Below are positions 15,371 through 23,858 of a stretch of DNA of 37,458 nt, piece after piece (the stretch's first letter is position 1; each line of letters opens with the position of its first letter). The position numbers were made by a program, and so were the translations under genes. The stretch lies in the NCBI RefSeq assembly GCF_022712295.1, contig NZ_JALAGT010000053.1, positions 1 to 37,458 of the forward strand. The letters run 5' to 3'. A model generated the notes under the pieces. That model worked only from the letters and a program-made list of their open reading frames with translations, ran no database searches and had not been told where the DNA came from. The DNA comes from Galactobacter sp. Lineage in GTDB: Bacteria; Actinomycetota; Actinomycetes; Actinomycetales; Micrococcaceae.

Positions 15371-16261
15371 CTAGGTGAAGAACGCCGAGACGGCGAGCAG
15401 GACGCCGTGGACCACAGTGGAGGCCACGATGCTGCCGCTCTTGGCGCGAAGGTATCCGAACAGCAGGCCCGCCACGGTGGTCCACAAAGCCCAACCGCCG
15501 TGGCCGAAAGCTGCGGGCGAAAGCAAATGGGCCAAGCCGAACAGGCATGAGGCAATGACCCAACCCCAGCCGAGGTCGGCCCCGAAGACCCGCCACGGAC
15601 GACCGAATGCCTGATCCAGGCGCGTCTGGATCACCCCGCGAAAAAGCAGTTCCTCGCCCGGCCCTACGACCAACAGCGCGAGCAGCACGGCGGACACGAT
15701 CGGAGCCGATTCCTTGGTCGCAGCGGAGGCGGCCATCGCTGCAACCAACACGAGGGCGGCAATCACCACGTGAGCCGCAGGCAGGGTGGATTCGGTGGTG
15801 GAGGGGATCTTTCGGACCAGCAGTCCCACGAAGGGGACGGAGATTGCATATGCGGCCGCCAGGACGAGACCGCCGAGCCAGCTCATCGGGGACCAGCCGA
15901 GCAGCCCCAGTAGCGGAAAGGCCATCCCACTGATCGGACCAACCACAGCGAGAGCGGTCAGAGCGGTTTCCATGTAACGGCGGAGACCACGGAACGTGAC
16001 TCCGAGCGAACCTGGCTGGGCACCCCGCAAGGTCACGACGACGAGGGGCACGATCATGAAGGCCAGGATCTGCACCAGCCACGGACCGCCCAACACCATC
16101 CGCTCCCATCGCGACCAGGCGTGAATCGAGTTCACGATCCACAGTGTGGCCATCGTCAGACCGAGCACCGCCATTGCCTCAGCGACCGCGCGTGGACGGG
16201 ATGCTCCGGCTGAGCCGAAGCCCGGCATACCGTCGTCAGTGGCCGCTGGGGGAGCCGTCAT
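15371..16261 (-). CDS. CPBP-family intramembrane glutamic endopeptidase
   Basis: A 296-aa polytopic membrane protein with about seven to eight helices. It shows the CPBP/CAAX (Abi) signatures: EELLFRG at 203-209 with the paired catalytic glutamates, a conserved FGLAHLL histidine near 245, and SIVASTVVHG near the end with a second histidine. Bacterial members are linked to proteolysis of membrane substrates, bacteriocin self-immunity or protein processing; the substrate here is unknown. I chose ATG 16261 because AGGAAG lies 6 nt upstream. ATG 16264 is adjacent, and the open frame extends to 16357 without a convincing start. It is monocistronic and convergent with tRNA-Val. Confidence 0.87.
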   Translation of the reverse strand: MTAPPAATDDGMPGFGSAGASRPRAVAEAMAVLGLTMATLWIVNSIHAWSRWERMVLGGPWLVQILAFMIVPLVVVTLRGAQPGSLGVTFRGLRRYMETALTALAVVGPISGMAFPLLGLLGWSPMSWLGGLVLAAAYAISVPFVGLLVRKIPSTTESTLPAAHVVIAALVLVAAMAASAATKESAPIVSAVLLALLVVGPGEELLFRGVIQTRLDQAFGRPWRVFGADLGWGWVIASCLFGLAHLLSPAAFGHGGWALWTTVAGLLFGYLRAKSGSIVASTVVHGVLLAVSAFFT

Positions 16262-16518
16262 CATGATCTTCCTGGCCGGGCACGCGGGGTGCGTGATGGT
16301 GACGGCCCCGTACCGGCTGGAACTGTCACGGCTGACGTGTTCATTCTCCACCGACATCCAGGGCCCTGCTACTCGCGGCGGCGCTCGTCCGTGCTTTCCC
16401 AGCCGCCACTCCGGATTCGCTCTGACCGCGCCTCGAAACTGTTCCTAAGATGGAGTTCGTCGGGTGCGCACGCATCCGGCTCCAACGCAGTTCGCGGTGT
16501 CGGTCAGAAAGGGTGGGC

Positions 16519-18525
16519 GTGAGCAAGCGTCAAGGGCAACAACCCGGGAAACGACCTCGTCGGCAAGAGGGCAGCAAGGAGCAGGCCGCCCGCACCCCGG
16601 AAAACCTCCCGACGTGGGACCATCACCCGTTGCCGGCGGTCCCTCCGTCGCAGGCGGGAGCGGGAAATCGTGCAGGTGAGGCCACGTCGACACCCAAGCC
16701 GTCCCAGAGGAGCACGGGCGGATCCCATGCGTTGCCCCTCGACGTCACGGCGGAGGACCCTCGTACCGATTCCATGCCGTTGAGATCCACCATCACGTCC
16801 AGGGTTTCACTGCTGCGACAGATCGCGGCGGCGCCGGTCCCCGATGCAGACACCGGCCAACCGAACCAGGCCGGTCTCGACCGTCCGGACGTGGCACCCA
16901 TCGACGGCTACCGAACCGGGTATCCGACCACCGGCTCCTCCAGTGCACCCGACACGGGTCCCGGAACCCCATCGCAGCCCGTCGCTTCGTCGACGGCGCA
17001 AGACTCCGGTCAGGGGTCGAGCCCGGACACCCGAGCCGTCCCGATCGCTCCCACCCGGGGCAATGATCAGTATCAGCTCAGGGTTTCAGGGGCCACCACG
17101 GCCGTGCCCCAGGTAGCCCATCCGGGCGCGAGGAACGTTCTGCGCCGCATCTTGGAGGGCGAGGCCCCGGCCACCGTCAGTTTCAACATCGTGGACCGGC
17201 TGGTCGGCTCCCCGTACGCCAGTTCCAAGCGCACCGAGCGTGAGGCCCAGGCCGAGGAAGCCCGCCCCATCCTGGTGCTCGCGCTCGACCTGGCCGAGTC
17301 CATGCTCCGCTGGGGCGCGGGCGCCTTGGACGTGGAGACCAGCATCATTGCGGTCACCACATCGTTGGGATTGCGCCACGTGGACGTGGACATCACCAAC
17401 CAGTCGGTACACCTGAACTGGACGCGTGAGGATGCGTTCCCCGTCAGCGTGCTGCGCGTGGTCCGTTCCATCAGCGACAACTACGCCGGACTGTCCCTGG
17501 TCCACCAGTTGGTGGGGGACATTTCTGCCGGTCGGACCAATTACGACGAGGCCAAGAAGCGCCTTCGTCAGATCCGTCGTCGGCGACTCCCGTACAACGA
17601 GATCGTCGAGTTCGCCATGGGCGCGCTCTTCGCTGGGTTGTTCGTGATCCTGATCGGCGGGAAACTTCCCTCGGCGCTGGCATGTGTTGTCACGACCACC
17701 ATGGCCGCAGCCATCGTCAAACTGGGTAAGAAGTACAAGGTCCCGAATTTCTATGCGGTGGCGCTCGCGACGTTCGTGGTCACCCTGATCTCGCTGGTGT
17801 TGTACTCATGGGAGTGGATCCACCAGCCGTCCACGGTGGTGGCAGGCGGCATCATGCTCTTGCTGCCATCGGGCCGATTCGTCTCTGCCGTGCAGGACGC
17901 CATCAACGGTTTCCCGGTGACCGCGGTGAGCCGACTGTTCTCCGCCACCTTGGTCTTCGGCGCCATCATCACGGGAGTCATGCTGGGCGCCATCGTCGGT
18001 GTGGCGTTCAACCTGTCCCAGCTGGATCCGACGCAGACACTGCCCCAACCCGACCTTGCGCTCTGGGTCCTGACGCTGCTCGCCGTCGGCGCGGTCGTGG
18101 CCGGCGGCATCACCCAACAGGTGGCAGGCAGACATCTCGGGGCGCTTGCCGTCGTGGCGTTGGCGGGGTACCTGATTCATTGGTCCGCCGCGAATCTGTG
18201 GGGTGCGGGCGACCGCTTGGCGCCGGCCATCGCCGCCGTGGTGATGGGGTTGCTTGCCCGATTCATCGGACTCCGGATCGGTGCTCCCGCTCTGGTTCTG
18301 TCCGTCCCGTCCATCGTGATCCTGCTGCCTGGCCTGACGATCTTCCGTTCCATGTACGCCATGGCCGTGAGCTCCACCGACATCAACGCCAGCCTGGGCG
18401 GCATCATCACGGCGTTGATGGTGGTCCTGAGTATCGCTGCAGGCGTTGCCCTCGGCGACACGCTGGCCAGGCCGCTGACCAGGGACTGGAATTCCCGCGT
18501 GCGCAGGCGTCTCAGGGAGCGCTGA
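16519..18525 (+). CDS. Threonine/serine exporter, ThrE family
   Basis: A 668-aa protein. The first 230 or so residues are Pro/Ser/Thr/Gln-rich, without predicted fold, and lack a signal peptide. A ThrE domain follows (from about 250, with the conserved WGAGALDVETSI near 265-276 and SLGLRHVDVDIT), then ten or so hydrophobic helices including the second ThrE_2-like half to the C-terminus. The family exports threonine and serine, driven by the proton gradient. Corynebacterium glutamicum ThrE is about 490 aa, so this protein is longer because of its N-terminal extension. The start is GTG 16519 behind AAAGGG; the open frame reaches back to 16450. Confidence 0.88.
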   Translation: MSKRQGQQPGKRPRRQEGSKEQAARTPENLPTWDHHPLPAVPPSQAGAGNRAGEATSTPKPSQRSTGGSHALPLDVTAEDPRTDSMPLRSTITSRVSLLRQIAAAPVPDADTGQPNQAGLDRPDVAPIDGYRTGYPTTGSSSAPDTGPGTPSQPVASSTAQDSGQGSSPDTRAVPIAPTRGNDQYQLRVSGATTAVPQVAHPGARNVLRRILEGEAPATVSFNIVDRLVGSPYASSKRTEREAQAEEARPILVLALDLAESMLRWGAGALDVETSIIAVTTSLGLRHVDVDITNQSVHLNWTREDAFPVSVLRVVRSISDNYAGLSLVHQLVGDISAGRTNYDEAKKRLRQIRRRRLPYNEIVEFAMGALFAGLFVILIGGKLPSALACVVTTTMAAAIVKLGKKYKVPNFYAVALATFVVTLISLVLYSWEWIHQPSTVVAGGIMLLLPSGRFVSAVQDAINGFPVTAVSRLFSATLVFGAIITGVMLGAIVGVAFNLSQLDPTQTLPQPDLALWVLTLLAVGAVVAGGITQQVAGRHLGALAVVALAGYLIHWSAANLWGAGDRLAPAIAAVVMGLLARFIGLRIGAPALVLSVPSIVILLPGLTIFRSMYAMAVSSTDINASLGGIITALMVVLSIAAGVALGDTLARPLTRDWNSRVRRRLRER

Positions 18526-18539
18526 GCGCTCGGGGCCAA

Positions 18540-18620
18540 TGCCCGACGGCGGGTCACGGGCCCGCCGTCAACCCGCCTTGGGCGGGTGACCCGTGGGTGG
18601 TGGTCACAGCCCGTCGGGCA
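18540..18620. repeat. Dispersed intergenic hairpin element, copy 2
   Basis: It begins TGCCCGACGG (18540-18549) and ends CCGTCGGGCA (18611-18620). Inside are GACGGCGGG/CCCGCCGTC (18545-18553 with 18561-18569) and ACCCGCC/GGCGGGT (18571-18577 with 18581-18587). It fills the gap between the convergent thrE-like and ung genes, so it can serve as a bidirectional terminator. It shares its ends with copies at 4439 and 30635. Confidence 0.75.
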
Positions 18621-18629
18621 CGAGGTTCT

Positions 18630-19379
18630 TCAGCCGAGCGACCAGTCCACGGGCTGGGCGCCGAGTCCGATCAGTGCCTCGTTGGCGCGGCTGAAGGGCC
18701 GCGATCCGAAGAACCCGCGGGAGGCGGACAGGGGTGAGGGGTGCGCGGACTCGATGACCGGGTGTGATCCGAGCAGCGGTTTCACCTGCTGCGCCTGACG
18801 CCCCCAGAGGATCGCGACCGGCGGGCCGGGAAGGCTGCCGAGGTGCGTCACCACGGCGTCGGTCAAGGCCGCCCAACCGAGCTTGGCATGGGAGCCGGCC
18901 TGCCCGGCCGTGACCGTGAGAGAACGGTTGAGGAGCATGACGCCCTGATTCACCCACGCGGAGAGGTCGCCGTGTTCCGGCATGGGAGCGTTCACGTCCG
19001 CCTGCAGTTCTTGGCGGATATTGGTGAGGCTGCGGGGGAGTGGGCTGACCGTTCGTTCCACGGCTAAACTCAGCCCGATGGGGTGGCCCGGGGTGGGGTA
19101 TGGATCCTGTCCCACGATGAGGACCCGCAGCTCGCGGGGTGCTGTGGTGAGGCTGCGCAGGACGAACTCCGGGCGGGGGAGGACCAGCTCTTGATTGCGG
19201 AGGTGAGTGGCGAGTCCGTCGCCGATCCGGCCGAGGGCGGCGTCGAGTGAGAACAGCACGGGAAGCCAGTCCTCCGCGATGCCGAGTTCGCGCCACCGTT
19301 GCGTCCAGACTTCCCGCCAGCCGGTGGGATCCTGCTGAATCTCGGTGCTGGTTGGCATGATCAGGGCGGGGGAGTCCAT
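18630..19379 (-). CDS. ung: Uracil-DNA glycosylase
   Basis: A 249-aa family 1 uracil-DNA glycosylase that excises uracil from DNA in base-excision repair. The water-activating motif GQDPYP is near residues 90-95, the uracil-binding LLNRSLTV near 149-156, and the DNA-intercalation loop HPSPLSA near 212-218. Length is slightly above the usual 225-230 through an N-terminal extension of about 25 residues. The start is taken as ATG 19379 with AGGA 8 nt upstream; ATG 19388 is also possible. It is monocistronic and convergent with the exporter gene. Confidence 0.94.
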   Translation of the reverse strand: MDSPALIMPTSTEIQQDPTGWREVWTQRWRELGIAEDWLPVLFSLDAALGRIGDGLATHLRNQELVLPRPEFVLRSLTTAPRELRVLIVGQDPYPTPGHPIGLSLAVERTVSPLPRSLTNIRQELQADVNAPMPEHGDLSAWVNQGVMLLNRSLTVTAGQAGSHAKLGWAALTDAVVTHLGSLPGPPVAILWGRQAQQVKPLLGSHPVIESAHPSPLSASRGFFGSRPFSRANEALIGLGAQPVDWSLG

Positions 19380-19424
19380 GGGTTCCATCCTGCCACCCGG
19401 CTCACATGGATGCGTGAAGAGGGG

Positions 19425-19454
19425 TTGACGTCGCTCCGGTTACATGGTTAGTTA
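19425..19454 (+). promoter_or_regulatory. Promoter of the GntR/ABC operon
   Basis: A TTGACG -35 (19425-19430) lies 17-18 bp before a weak -10 (TTAGTT at 19448-19453 or TAGTTA at 19449-19454). The -10 lies inside the left arm of the palindromic operator, so repressor binding would block the promoter. Confidence 0.55.
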
Positions 19455-19470
19455 GTCGAGTAACTAACCA
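19445..19470. promoter_or_regulatory. GntR/YtrA-type operator
   Basis: TGGTTAGTTA (19445-19454) and TAACTAACCA (19461-19470) form a perfect 10-bp inverted repeat with a 6-bp centre. It lies 21 bp before the GntR ATG and overlaps the -10. The sequence and place fit autoregulation by the adjacent YtrA-type repressor. Confidence 0.8.
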
Positions 19471-19490
19471 GTGAACCCGGAGGAGATGAC

Positions 19491-19856
19491 ATGATCGATG
19501 AATCCCGTCCCCTGTTCATGCAGATCGCCGAACAGGTCGAGGACTCGATCGTGGACGGCACGCTCGCCGAAGACGAGCGGGCTCCCTCCACCAATGAGCT
19601 GGCTGCCTTTCACCGCATCAATCCCGCCACCGCAGCCAAGGGAGTGAATCGACTCGTGGACAAGAACGTGCTCGTGAAACGCAGGGGTGTGGGCATGTTC
19701 GTTGCCCCCGGCGCGCGCAACCTCCTGCTTGCAGAACGCCGGTCCGCCTTCGCCGACCGCTACGTGGGTCCGCTCCTCGCGGAAGCCCGCAAACTCGGGC
19801 TCACCCCGGACGACGTCACGCGGCTCTTCCAAGAGCGCGCCGCAACCGAACGCTGA
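19491..19856 (+). CDS. GntR-family (YtrA-type) repressor
   Basis: A 121-aa regulator with an N-terminal winged helix (LFMQIAEQVEDSIVDGTL, then PSTNELAAFHRINPATAAKG, and the wing GVGMFVAPGA). A short C-terminal helical tail of about 45 residues places it in the YtrA subfamily. YtrA regulators control adjacent ABC exporters, often induced by cell-wall stress. It is the first gene of a three-gene operon with the ATPase and permease downstream, and its own operator palindrome is in the promoter. The ribosome binding site is GGAGGAG before ATG 19491. Confidence 0.93.
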   Translation: MIDESRPLFMQIAEQVEDSIVDGTLAEDERAPSTNELAAFHRINPATAAKGVNRLVDKNVLVKRRGVGMFVAPGARNLLLAERRSAFADRYVGPLLAEARKLGLTPDDVTRLFQERAATER

Positions 19857-19908
19857 CGCCGCTCGCGTCAGCCGACCTCCTGAAACGACAACCCAGAACG
19901 GAACCGTT

Positions 19909-20832
19909 ATGGAACCCGTGATCCAGGTCAGGAACCTCACCAAGCGTTACCGCGACAAGATCGCGCTGGACGGCGTGGACTTCGACATCCAGCCGGACAC
20001 GATCTACGGCGTCATGGGACGCAACGGCGCAGGCAAGACCACGGCCATGTCCATCATCACCGCGCAGAACACCGCCACCTCCGGAGAGGTCCTGGTCTTC
20101 GGGGAGAACCCCTATGAGAACACCGGCGTGGTACCACGCATGTGTTTCGTCCGCGAGAGCCAGCGCTACCCGGATGATTTCACCTGCCTGCAGGCGCTGA
20201 GGTCCTCCGCGCTGTTCTTCCCGAAGTGGGACCAGTCCTTCGCGGACCAGCTCGTGAAGGATTTCCAACTGCCCGTGAAGCGGCGCATCAAGAAGCTCTC
20301 CCGCGGGCAGCTCTCCGCCGTCGGTGTCATCATCGGACTGGCCTCCCGAGCCGATATCACCTTCTTCGATGAACCGTACCTCGGCCTCGACGCGGTGGCC
20401 CGGCAGACCTTCTACGACCACCTGCTGACCGACTACGCGGAGCATCCCCGCACCGTGCTGCTCTCCAGCCACCTGATCGATGAGATCTCCGACCTCGTGG
20501 AACGCGTGTTGGTCCTGGATCAGGGGCGCATCATCATGGACCAGTCCACCGATGAGGCCCGGGCGCAAGCCTCCACGCTGGTGGGTGACGCCGCCACCGT
20601 GGATCGTTTCGTGGCAGGTAGGGAGGTCATCCACCGGCAGCACCTCGGCAAGGTCGCCTCCGTAACCTTCATGGGGCAACTCGACAACGACGAACGCTCC
20701 GAAGCCGCGCGCACCGGACTCGACACCGCGCCGGTTTCCCTCCAGGAGCTCATCGTGCGGATCACACAGAACAGCGCCTCGGATGGCGACGAAACGGGTT
20801 CGAGCCCGTACGCGTCGTCGGGCACAAAGTAA
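19909..20832 (+). CDS. ABC exporter ATPase
   Basis: A 307-aa ATP-binding subunit. Walker A GRNGAGKTT is at 37-45, the signature region KLSRGQLSAV near 128-137, and Walker B TFFDEPYLGLD near 149-159, with the H-loop LLSSHLIDE. The signature reads LSRGQ in place of LSGGQ. The C-terminal 90 residues resemble the variable tail of YtrB/CcmA-type ATPases. It acts with the permease at 20848 on an unknown substrate (peptide antibiotic or lipid-like cargo is the usual guess for YtrA-controlled systems). The open frame extends back to 19687, but ATG 19909 is the first start where homology begins; the ribosome binding site (GGAA) is weak. Confidence 0.92.
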   Translation: MEPVIQVRNLTKRYRDKIALDGVDFDIQPDTIYGVMGRNGAGKTTAMSIITAQNTATSGEVLVFGENPYENTGVVPRMCFVRESQRYPDDFTCLQALRSSALFFPKWDQSFADQLVKDFQLPVKRRIKKLSRGQLSAVGVIIGLASRADITFFDEPYLGLDAVARQTFYDHLLTDYAEHPRTVLLSSHLIDEISDLVERVLVLDQGRIIMDQSTDEARAQASTLVGDAATVDRFVAGREVIHRQHLGKVASVTFMGQLDNDERSEAARTGLDTAPVSLQELIVRITQNSASDGDETGSSPYASSGTK

Positions 20833-20847
20833 GGAAGGAGTCACGCC

Positions 20848-21597
20848 ATGACAGCCATGACCATGACTACCCCGGCCACGCCCGCCCGGCAGGGCTCGCG
20901 CCTGCTGAAGGTGGTCAAACTCCAATACGTCAATCGATGGACCTTTGTCCTCACGCCACTGATGGTCTTCGCCGCGGCCTGGGTCATCACCCTGGCGATC
21001 TTCGCGATGGTGGACAAGGTGGCAGACGACGGTGAGACATCGGCCAACATCGGCGGCGGAACCCAGGCACCTCTCTGGTACCTGCTGGCCGTGGGCATCA
21101 TGTCCATGACCACCACGTTCCCCTTCTCCCAAGCTCTGAGTATCACCCGCAAGGAGTTCTTCACCGGAACCCTGTTGGCAGCCGCCTTCAGTGTGGGCGG
21201 GCTGGCCATCCTCTTCGTCCTGCTCGGATGGGTGGAACAAGTGACGGACGGTTACGGCATCCAGGGATACTTCGGCTATCTGGGCTGGGTCTGGGAGGCA
21301 GGGCCGCTCGCTGCATGGCTGACCTACTTCGTCATGGGGATGTTCTTCTTCGTCATCGGATTCTGGGCCGGCACGGTGTTCAAGCGCTACGGATCGGTGG
21401 CTATGACGGTGACGTTGATCGCGATCGCCGTGGTGCTGCTCGGGCTGGTCGCTCTCATCACCTTGACCGAGTCCTGGCCGGACGTGGTTCGCGTGTTCCA
21501 GGATCTGGGCTCGCTCGGTCTGACCGTCGCCGGACTCGTCCTGACGGCGTTGCTGGCCTTCGGCGCGTATCTCACACTGAGGAAGATGCCGGCCTGA
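20848..21597 (+). CDS. ABC exporter permease
   Basis: A 249-aa membrane protein with about six hydrophobic segments, of ABC-2 type by position and layout. The N-terminal cytoplasmic part (about 1-30) leads into VLTPLMVFAAAWVITLAIF. An external Gly-rich loop (about 60-75) follows, then helices near 80-95, 110-130, 155-180, 185-210 and 215-240. It starts 15 bp after the ATPase gene, with AAGGAG before ATG 20848. With the ATPase it forms a minimal exporter under the GntR repressor. Confidence 0.85.
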   Translation: MTAMTMTTPATPARQGSRLLKVVKLQYVNRWTFVLTPLMVFAAAWVITLAIFAMVDKVADDGETSANIGGGTQAPLWYLLAVGIMSMTTTFPFSQALSITRKEFFTGTLLAAAFSVGGLAILFVLLGWVEQVTDGYGIQGYFGYLGWVWEAGPLAAWLTYFVMGMFFFVIGFWAGTVFKRYGSVAMTVTLIAIAVVLLGLVALITLTESWPDVVRVFQDLGSLGLTVAGLVLTALLAFGAYLTLRKMPA

Positions 21598-21661
21598 GCG
21601 GTTCGGTTCAGGGTGTGAGGCTCGGTTCAGGGTGCGGGACTCGGCTGAGTGGTGTGCTGAG

Positions 21662-21712
21662 AAGGAAGGCGCGGGTCGCGGTAGTTGCGACCCGCGCCTT
21701 CCTTGTCTGCTT
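21662..21712 (+). terminator. Intrinsic terminator of the GntR/ABC operon
   Basis: A perfect 18-bp stem (21662-21679 with 21687-21704) has a 7-nt loop and is followed by a T-containing tail (TGTCTGCTTTCTTTG). Just before it, TCGGTTCAGGGTG occurs twice in direct repeat (about 21604-21640). The rest of 21713-21825 shows nothing recognisable. Confidence 0.85.
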
Positions 21713-21825
21713 TCTTTGCCTGCGTTGCCGTCTGCTTCGTTGCCCGTCTGAACGGCGCCGAAGATGGGGGTGGTGGCTGGCGGACCGAACGAACGGAGCC
21801 TGATGGCGCCGCGGCGGAAGGCCGC

Positions 21826-21854
21826 TTGTAAATCACTATGGGCATAGGTATTGT
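21826..21854 (+). promoter_or_regulatory. Promoter of the MFS transporter gene
   Basis: TTGTAA (21826-21831) and TATTGT (21849-21854) are separated by 17 bp, each matching consensus at four of six positions. The transcript would have a leader of about 135 nt. Confidence 0.5.
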
Positions 21855-21859
21855 CTGTG

Positions 21860-21883
21860 GCGCACAACACATTCGAGGTGCGC
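21860..21883. promoter_or_regulatory. Possible operator at the MFS promoter
   Basis: GCGCAC (21860-21865) and GTGCGC (21878-21883) form an inverted repeat across the expected transcription start. No regulator gene is adjacent, so the binder is unknown. Confidence 0.35.
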
Positions 21884-21997
21884 GGTAACCATCAATTGCG
21901 CTGGAAACCGGCCTAGCTCGGACCTCGAAAATCTGTCCGCAGCGACAGTGCAAACGACATTCTCTCCCCGACGTGACCAAAGAAGGTTGCCACTGCC

Positions 21998-23344
21998 ATG
22001 CCCAAGACCATCGCCCCAGCTCGCAGTCTGCGTTCCCACATAGCGAACTCTCCGATGACGGCCTACCAATGGTTGGTCGTCGCCTGCGCGGTGCTCCTCA
22101 ATGCGAACGACGGTTTCGATGTGGCAGCCATGTCCTTCGTCTCGGTCAACGTGGAGAACGAGTTCGGCCTCTCGGGGTCGGTGCTCGGTACCGTCATCAG
22201 CGCCACGTTGGTCGGCATGTCCATCGGCGCCATCTTCATAGGTCGTCTGGCAGACGCGATCGGACGCCGCTGGACCCTGGTGGCCTCCACTGCCATCTCC
22301 ACGCTGGGCATGTTCCTGGCATCGTCCGCACAGAACGTGGTGCAGCTCGGCATCTGGCGCGTCGTCACGGGACTGGGCGTGGGCGGCATCCTGGCGGGAG
22401 TCACCGTGGTCGTCGCAGAATTCTCCTCCACCCGGTGGCGGGGACTCGCGATCGGCATCTACTCTGCCGGCTACGGAATCGGAGCCTTCCTGGGTGGTAT
22501 CGCAGCGAACTCGCTCCAGGAGAACCTGGGCTGGAGGTCCGTCTTCTTCGTTGGCGCCAGTGCGAGCGTTGTGATCCTCGTGGCGGTCATCGCCATCATG
22601 CCGGAATCCGTGCAGTTTCTCGTCACCAAGCGTCCCGCCTACGCGGACAAAGCGCTTGGCAGGATCGCGACCCGAGTCCACTTCGACCCCGCCAAGGCCA
22701 CCCTGGCCGCACATCCTGTCCAGACGTCCGAGAAAGCAGCCAAAACCGGATTCCTGGATCTCTTCAAGGGTGCCGCGCTTCGCCCCACGCTGTTGCTGTG
22801 GGCCGTCTTCCTGACCATCATGTTCGCGTTCTACTTCGTGAACTCGTGGACACCTCGACTGATGATCGAAGCAGGAATGACCACAGAACAGGGCGTCTAC
22901 ATCGGGATGGCGCTCGCCGTCGGCGGTGCAGTGGGTTCCGTCCTCTTCGGAATCGTCGCGGCCAAGGTGTCCGTGGAACGAGTGCTGTTGATCTTCGTCC
23001 TGATCAGCGCCGTCAGTATCGTCGCCTTCGTGTTCTCGACTGCCGTGCTGGCCGTCGCGATGACCCTCGGCGTCTTCGTGGGCCTCGTCGTGAACGGATG
23101 CGTGGCAGGAGCCTACGCGGTGGCCCCGACCCGCTACGAAGCGGCCGTTCGCGGAACCGGCGTGGGAGTCACCCTGGCCGTGGGGCGCCTTGCAGCCATC
23201 TTTGCGCCCATCTTCGGTGGCGCCATGCTGGACATGGGTCTGAGCGTTGTCGTGTTGTACTCAGTCGCGGCCGTGGTGCTGGTGGTCGGCGCGGTCGGCC
23301 TCGTCGGGCTCAGCAAGGTTCCGAGGTCGGAAGAGACCGCCTGA
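21998..23344 (+). CDS. MFS transporter, aromatic acid:H+ symporter-like
   Basis: A 448-aa protein with twelve membrane segments. The motif LNANDGFD near residues 34-41 in helix 1 is the DGxD signature of the AAHS family (PcaK/BenK/MhpT-like), and the loop 2-3 motif A reads GRLADAIGRRW near 82-92. AAHS carriers take up protocatechuate, benzoate, 4-hydroxybenzoate and related acids with protons. No aromatic degradation genes are in the window, so the substrate is open. AGAAGG lies about 11 nt before ATG 21998. Monocistronic, with its own promoter and terminator. Confidence 0.88.
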   Translation: MPKTIAPARSLRSHIANSPMTAYQWLVVACAVLLNANDGFDVAAMSFVSVNVENEFGLSGSVLGTVISATLVGMSIGAIFIGRLADAIGRRWTLVASTAISTLGMFLASSAQNVVQLGIWRVVTGLGVGGILAGVTVVVAEFSSTRWRGLAIGIYSAGYGIGAFLGGIAANSLQENLGWRSVFFVGASASVVILVAVIAIMPESVQFLVTKRPAYADKALGRIATRVHFDPAKATLAAHPVQTSEKAAKTGFLDLFKGAALRPTLLLWAVFLTIMFAFYFVNSWTPRLMIEAGMTTEQGVYIGMALAVGGAVGSVLFGIVAAKVSVERVLLIFVLISAVSIVAFVFSTAVLAVAMTLGVFVGLVVNGCVAGAYAVAPTRYEAAVRGTGVGVTLAVGRLAAIFAPIFGGAMLDMGLSVVVLYSVAAVVLVVGAVGLVGLSKVPRSEETA

Positions 23345-23365
23345 ACTCGGGTGAAGACTGGTGAA

Positions 23366-23410
23366 GAAAGCGTGGGACGTGGAGCGGAGCGTCCCTCGCT
23401 TTCCGTTTCC
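23366..23410 (+). terminator. Intrinsic terminator after the MFS gene
   Basis: A 14-bp stem with one mismatch (23366-23379 with 23390-23403) is followed by CGTTTCC. Confidence 0.65.
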
Positions 23411-23522
23411 ACCGGGTGGGTGCCCGTAGGATGAGGGCACGGGCCGAGTTCGTGAACCGAGGCGAAAGGTCCGGGTGAAGCAACGAACTTGCAGGACGAC
23501 GAGTTCAAGGAGACGGAGGATC

Positions 23523-23858
23523 ATGGCCGACACCGTGGGGCCCCAGGGCGGGGCGGAGCACGAATTCAGGCTGGATCTGACGACTCGCATGATGTTGCAG
23601 CTTGAGGGCCGCCCGTTCAAGTACGCCGGCGCCAAGCAAGAGGCGATCCGTTCCACTCTGCACATGTCCAGCGCCGAATATCACCAACGGCTCAACTCCG
23701 TGATCGACTCTGAAGAAGCTCTCGCCTACGCACCAATGGTGGTCAGGCGACTGCGCAGAGCCCGTTCTGGACGGCTCCCGACCGCCGGAGCCGCCACCGC
23801 ATCACACTCCGACGCCGCCCCTGAAGCCGAAATCCGAGACCGAGAAGGCCGCGCATGA
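23523..23858 (+). CDS. DUF3263 domain protein
   Basis: A 111-aa protein matching the small DUF3263 family of Actinobacteria. It has a helical core with RMMLQLEGRPFKYAGAKQEA and ahead of a helix-turn-helix-like region (SSAEYHQRLNSVIDSEEAL), then a basic Ala-rich tail. The family's function is unknown; the helix-turn-helix-like region suggests nucleic-acid binding (inference). The start is ATG 23523, with GGAGG close upstream; the open frame reaches back to 23475. Its stop overlaps the next start (ATGA, 23855-23858), so it is translationally coupled to the LytR_C protein. Confidence 0.88.
   Translation: MADTVGPQGGAEHEFRLDLTTRMMLQLEGRPFKYAGAKQEAIRSTLHMSSAEYHQRLNSVIDSEEALAYAPMVVRRLRRARSGRLPTAGAATASHSDAAPEAEIRDREGRA

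Noticed and set aside
19816..21870. A 684-aa open frame on the minus strand across the ABC operon
   Set aside because: It covers three plus-strand genes with clear motifs. Its composition (Gly/His/Arg/Asp-rich) is that of an antisense shadow.
21973..23364. A 463-aa frame overlapping the MFS transporter
   Set aside because: It is an Arg/His-rich alternative frame of the transporter, which itself has membrane helices and family motifs.
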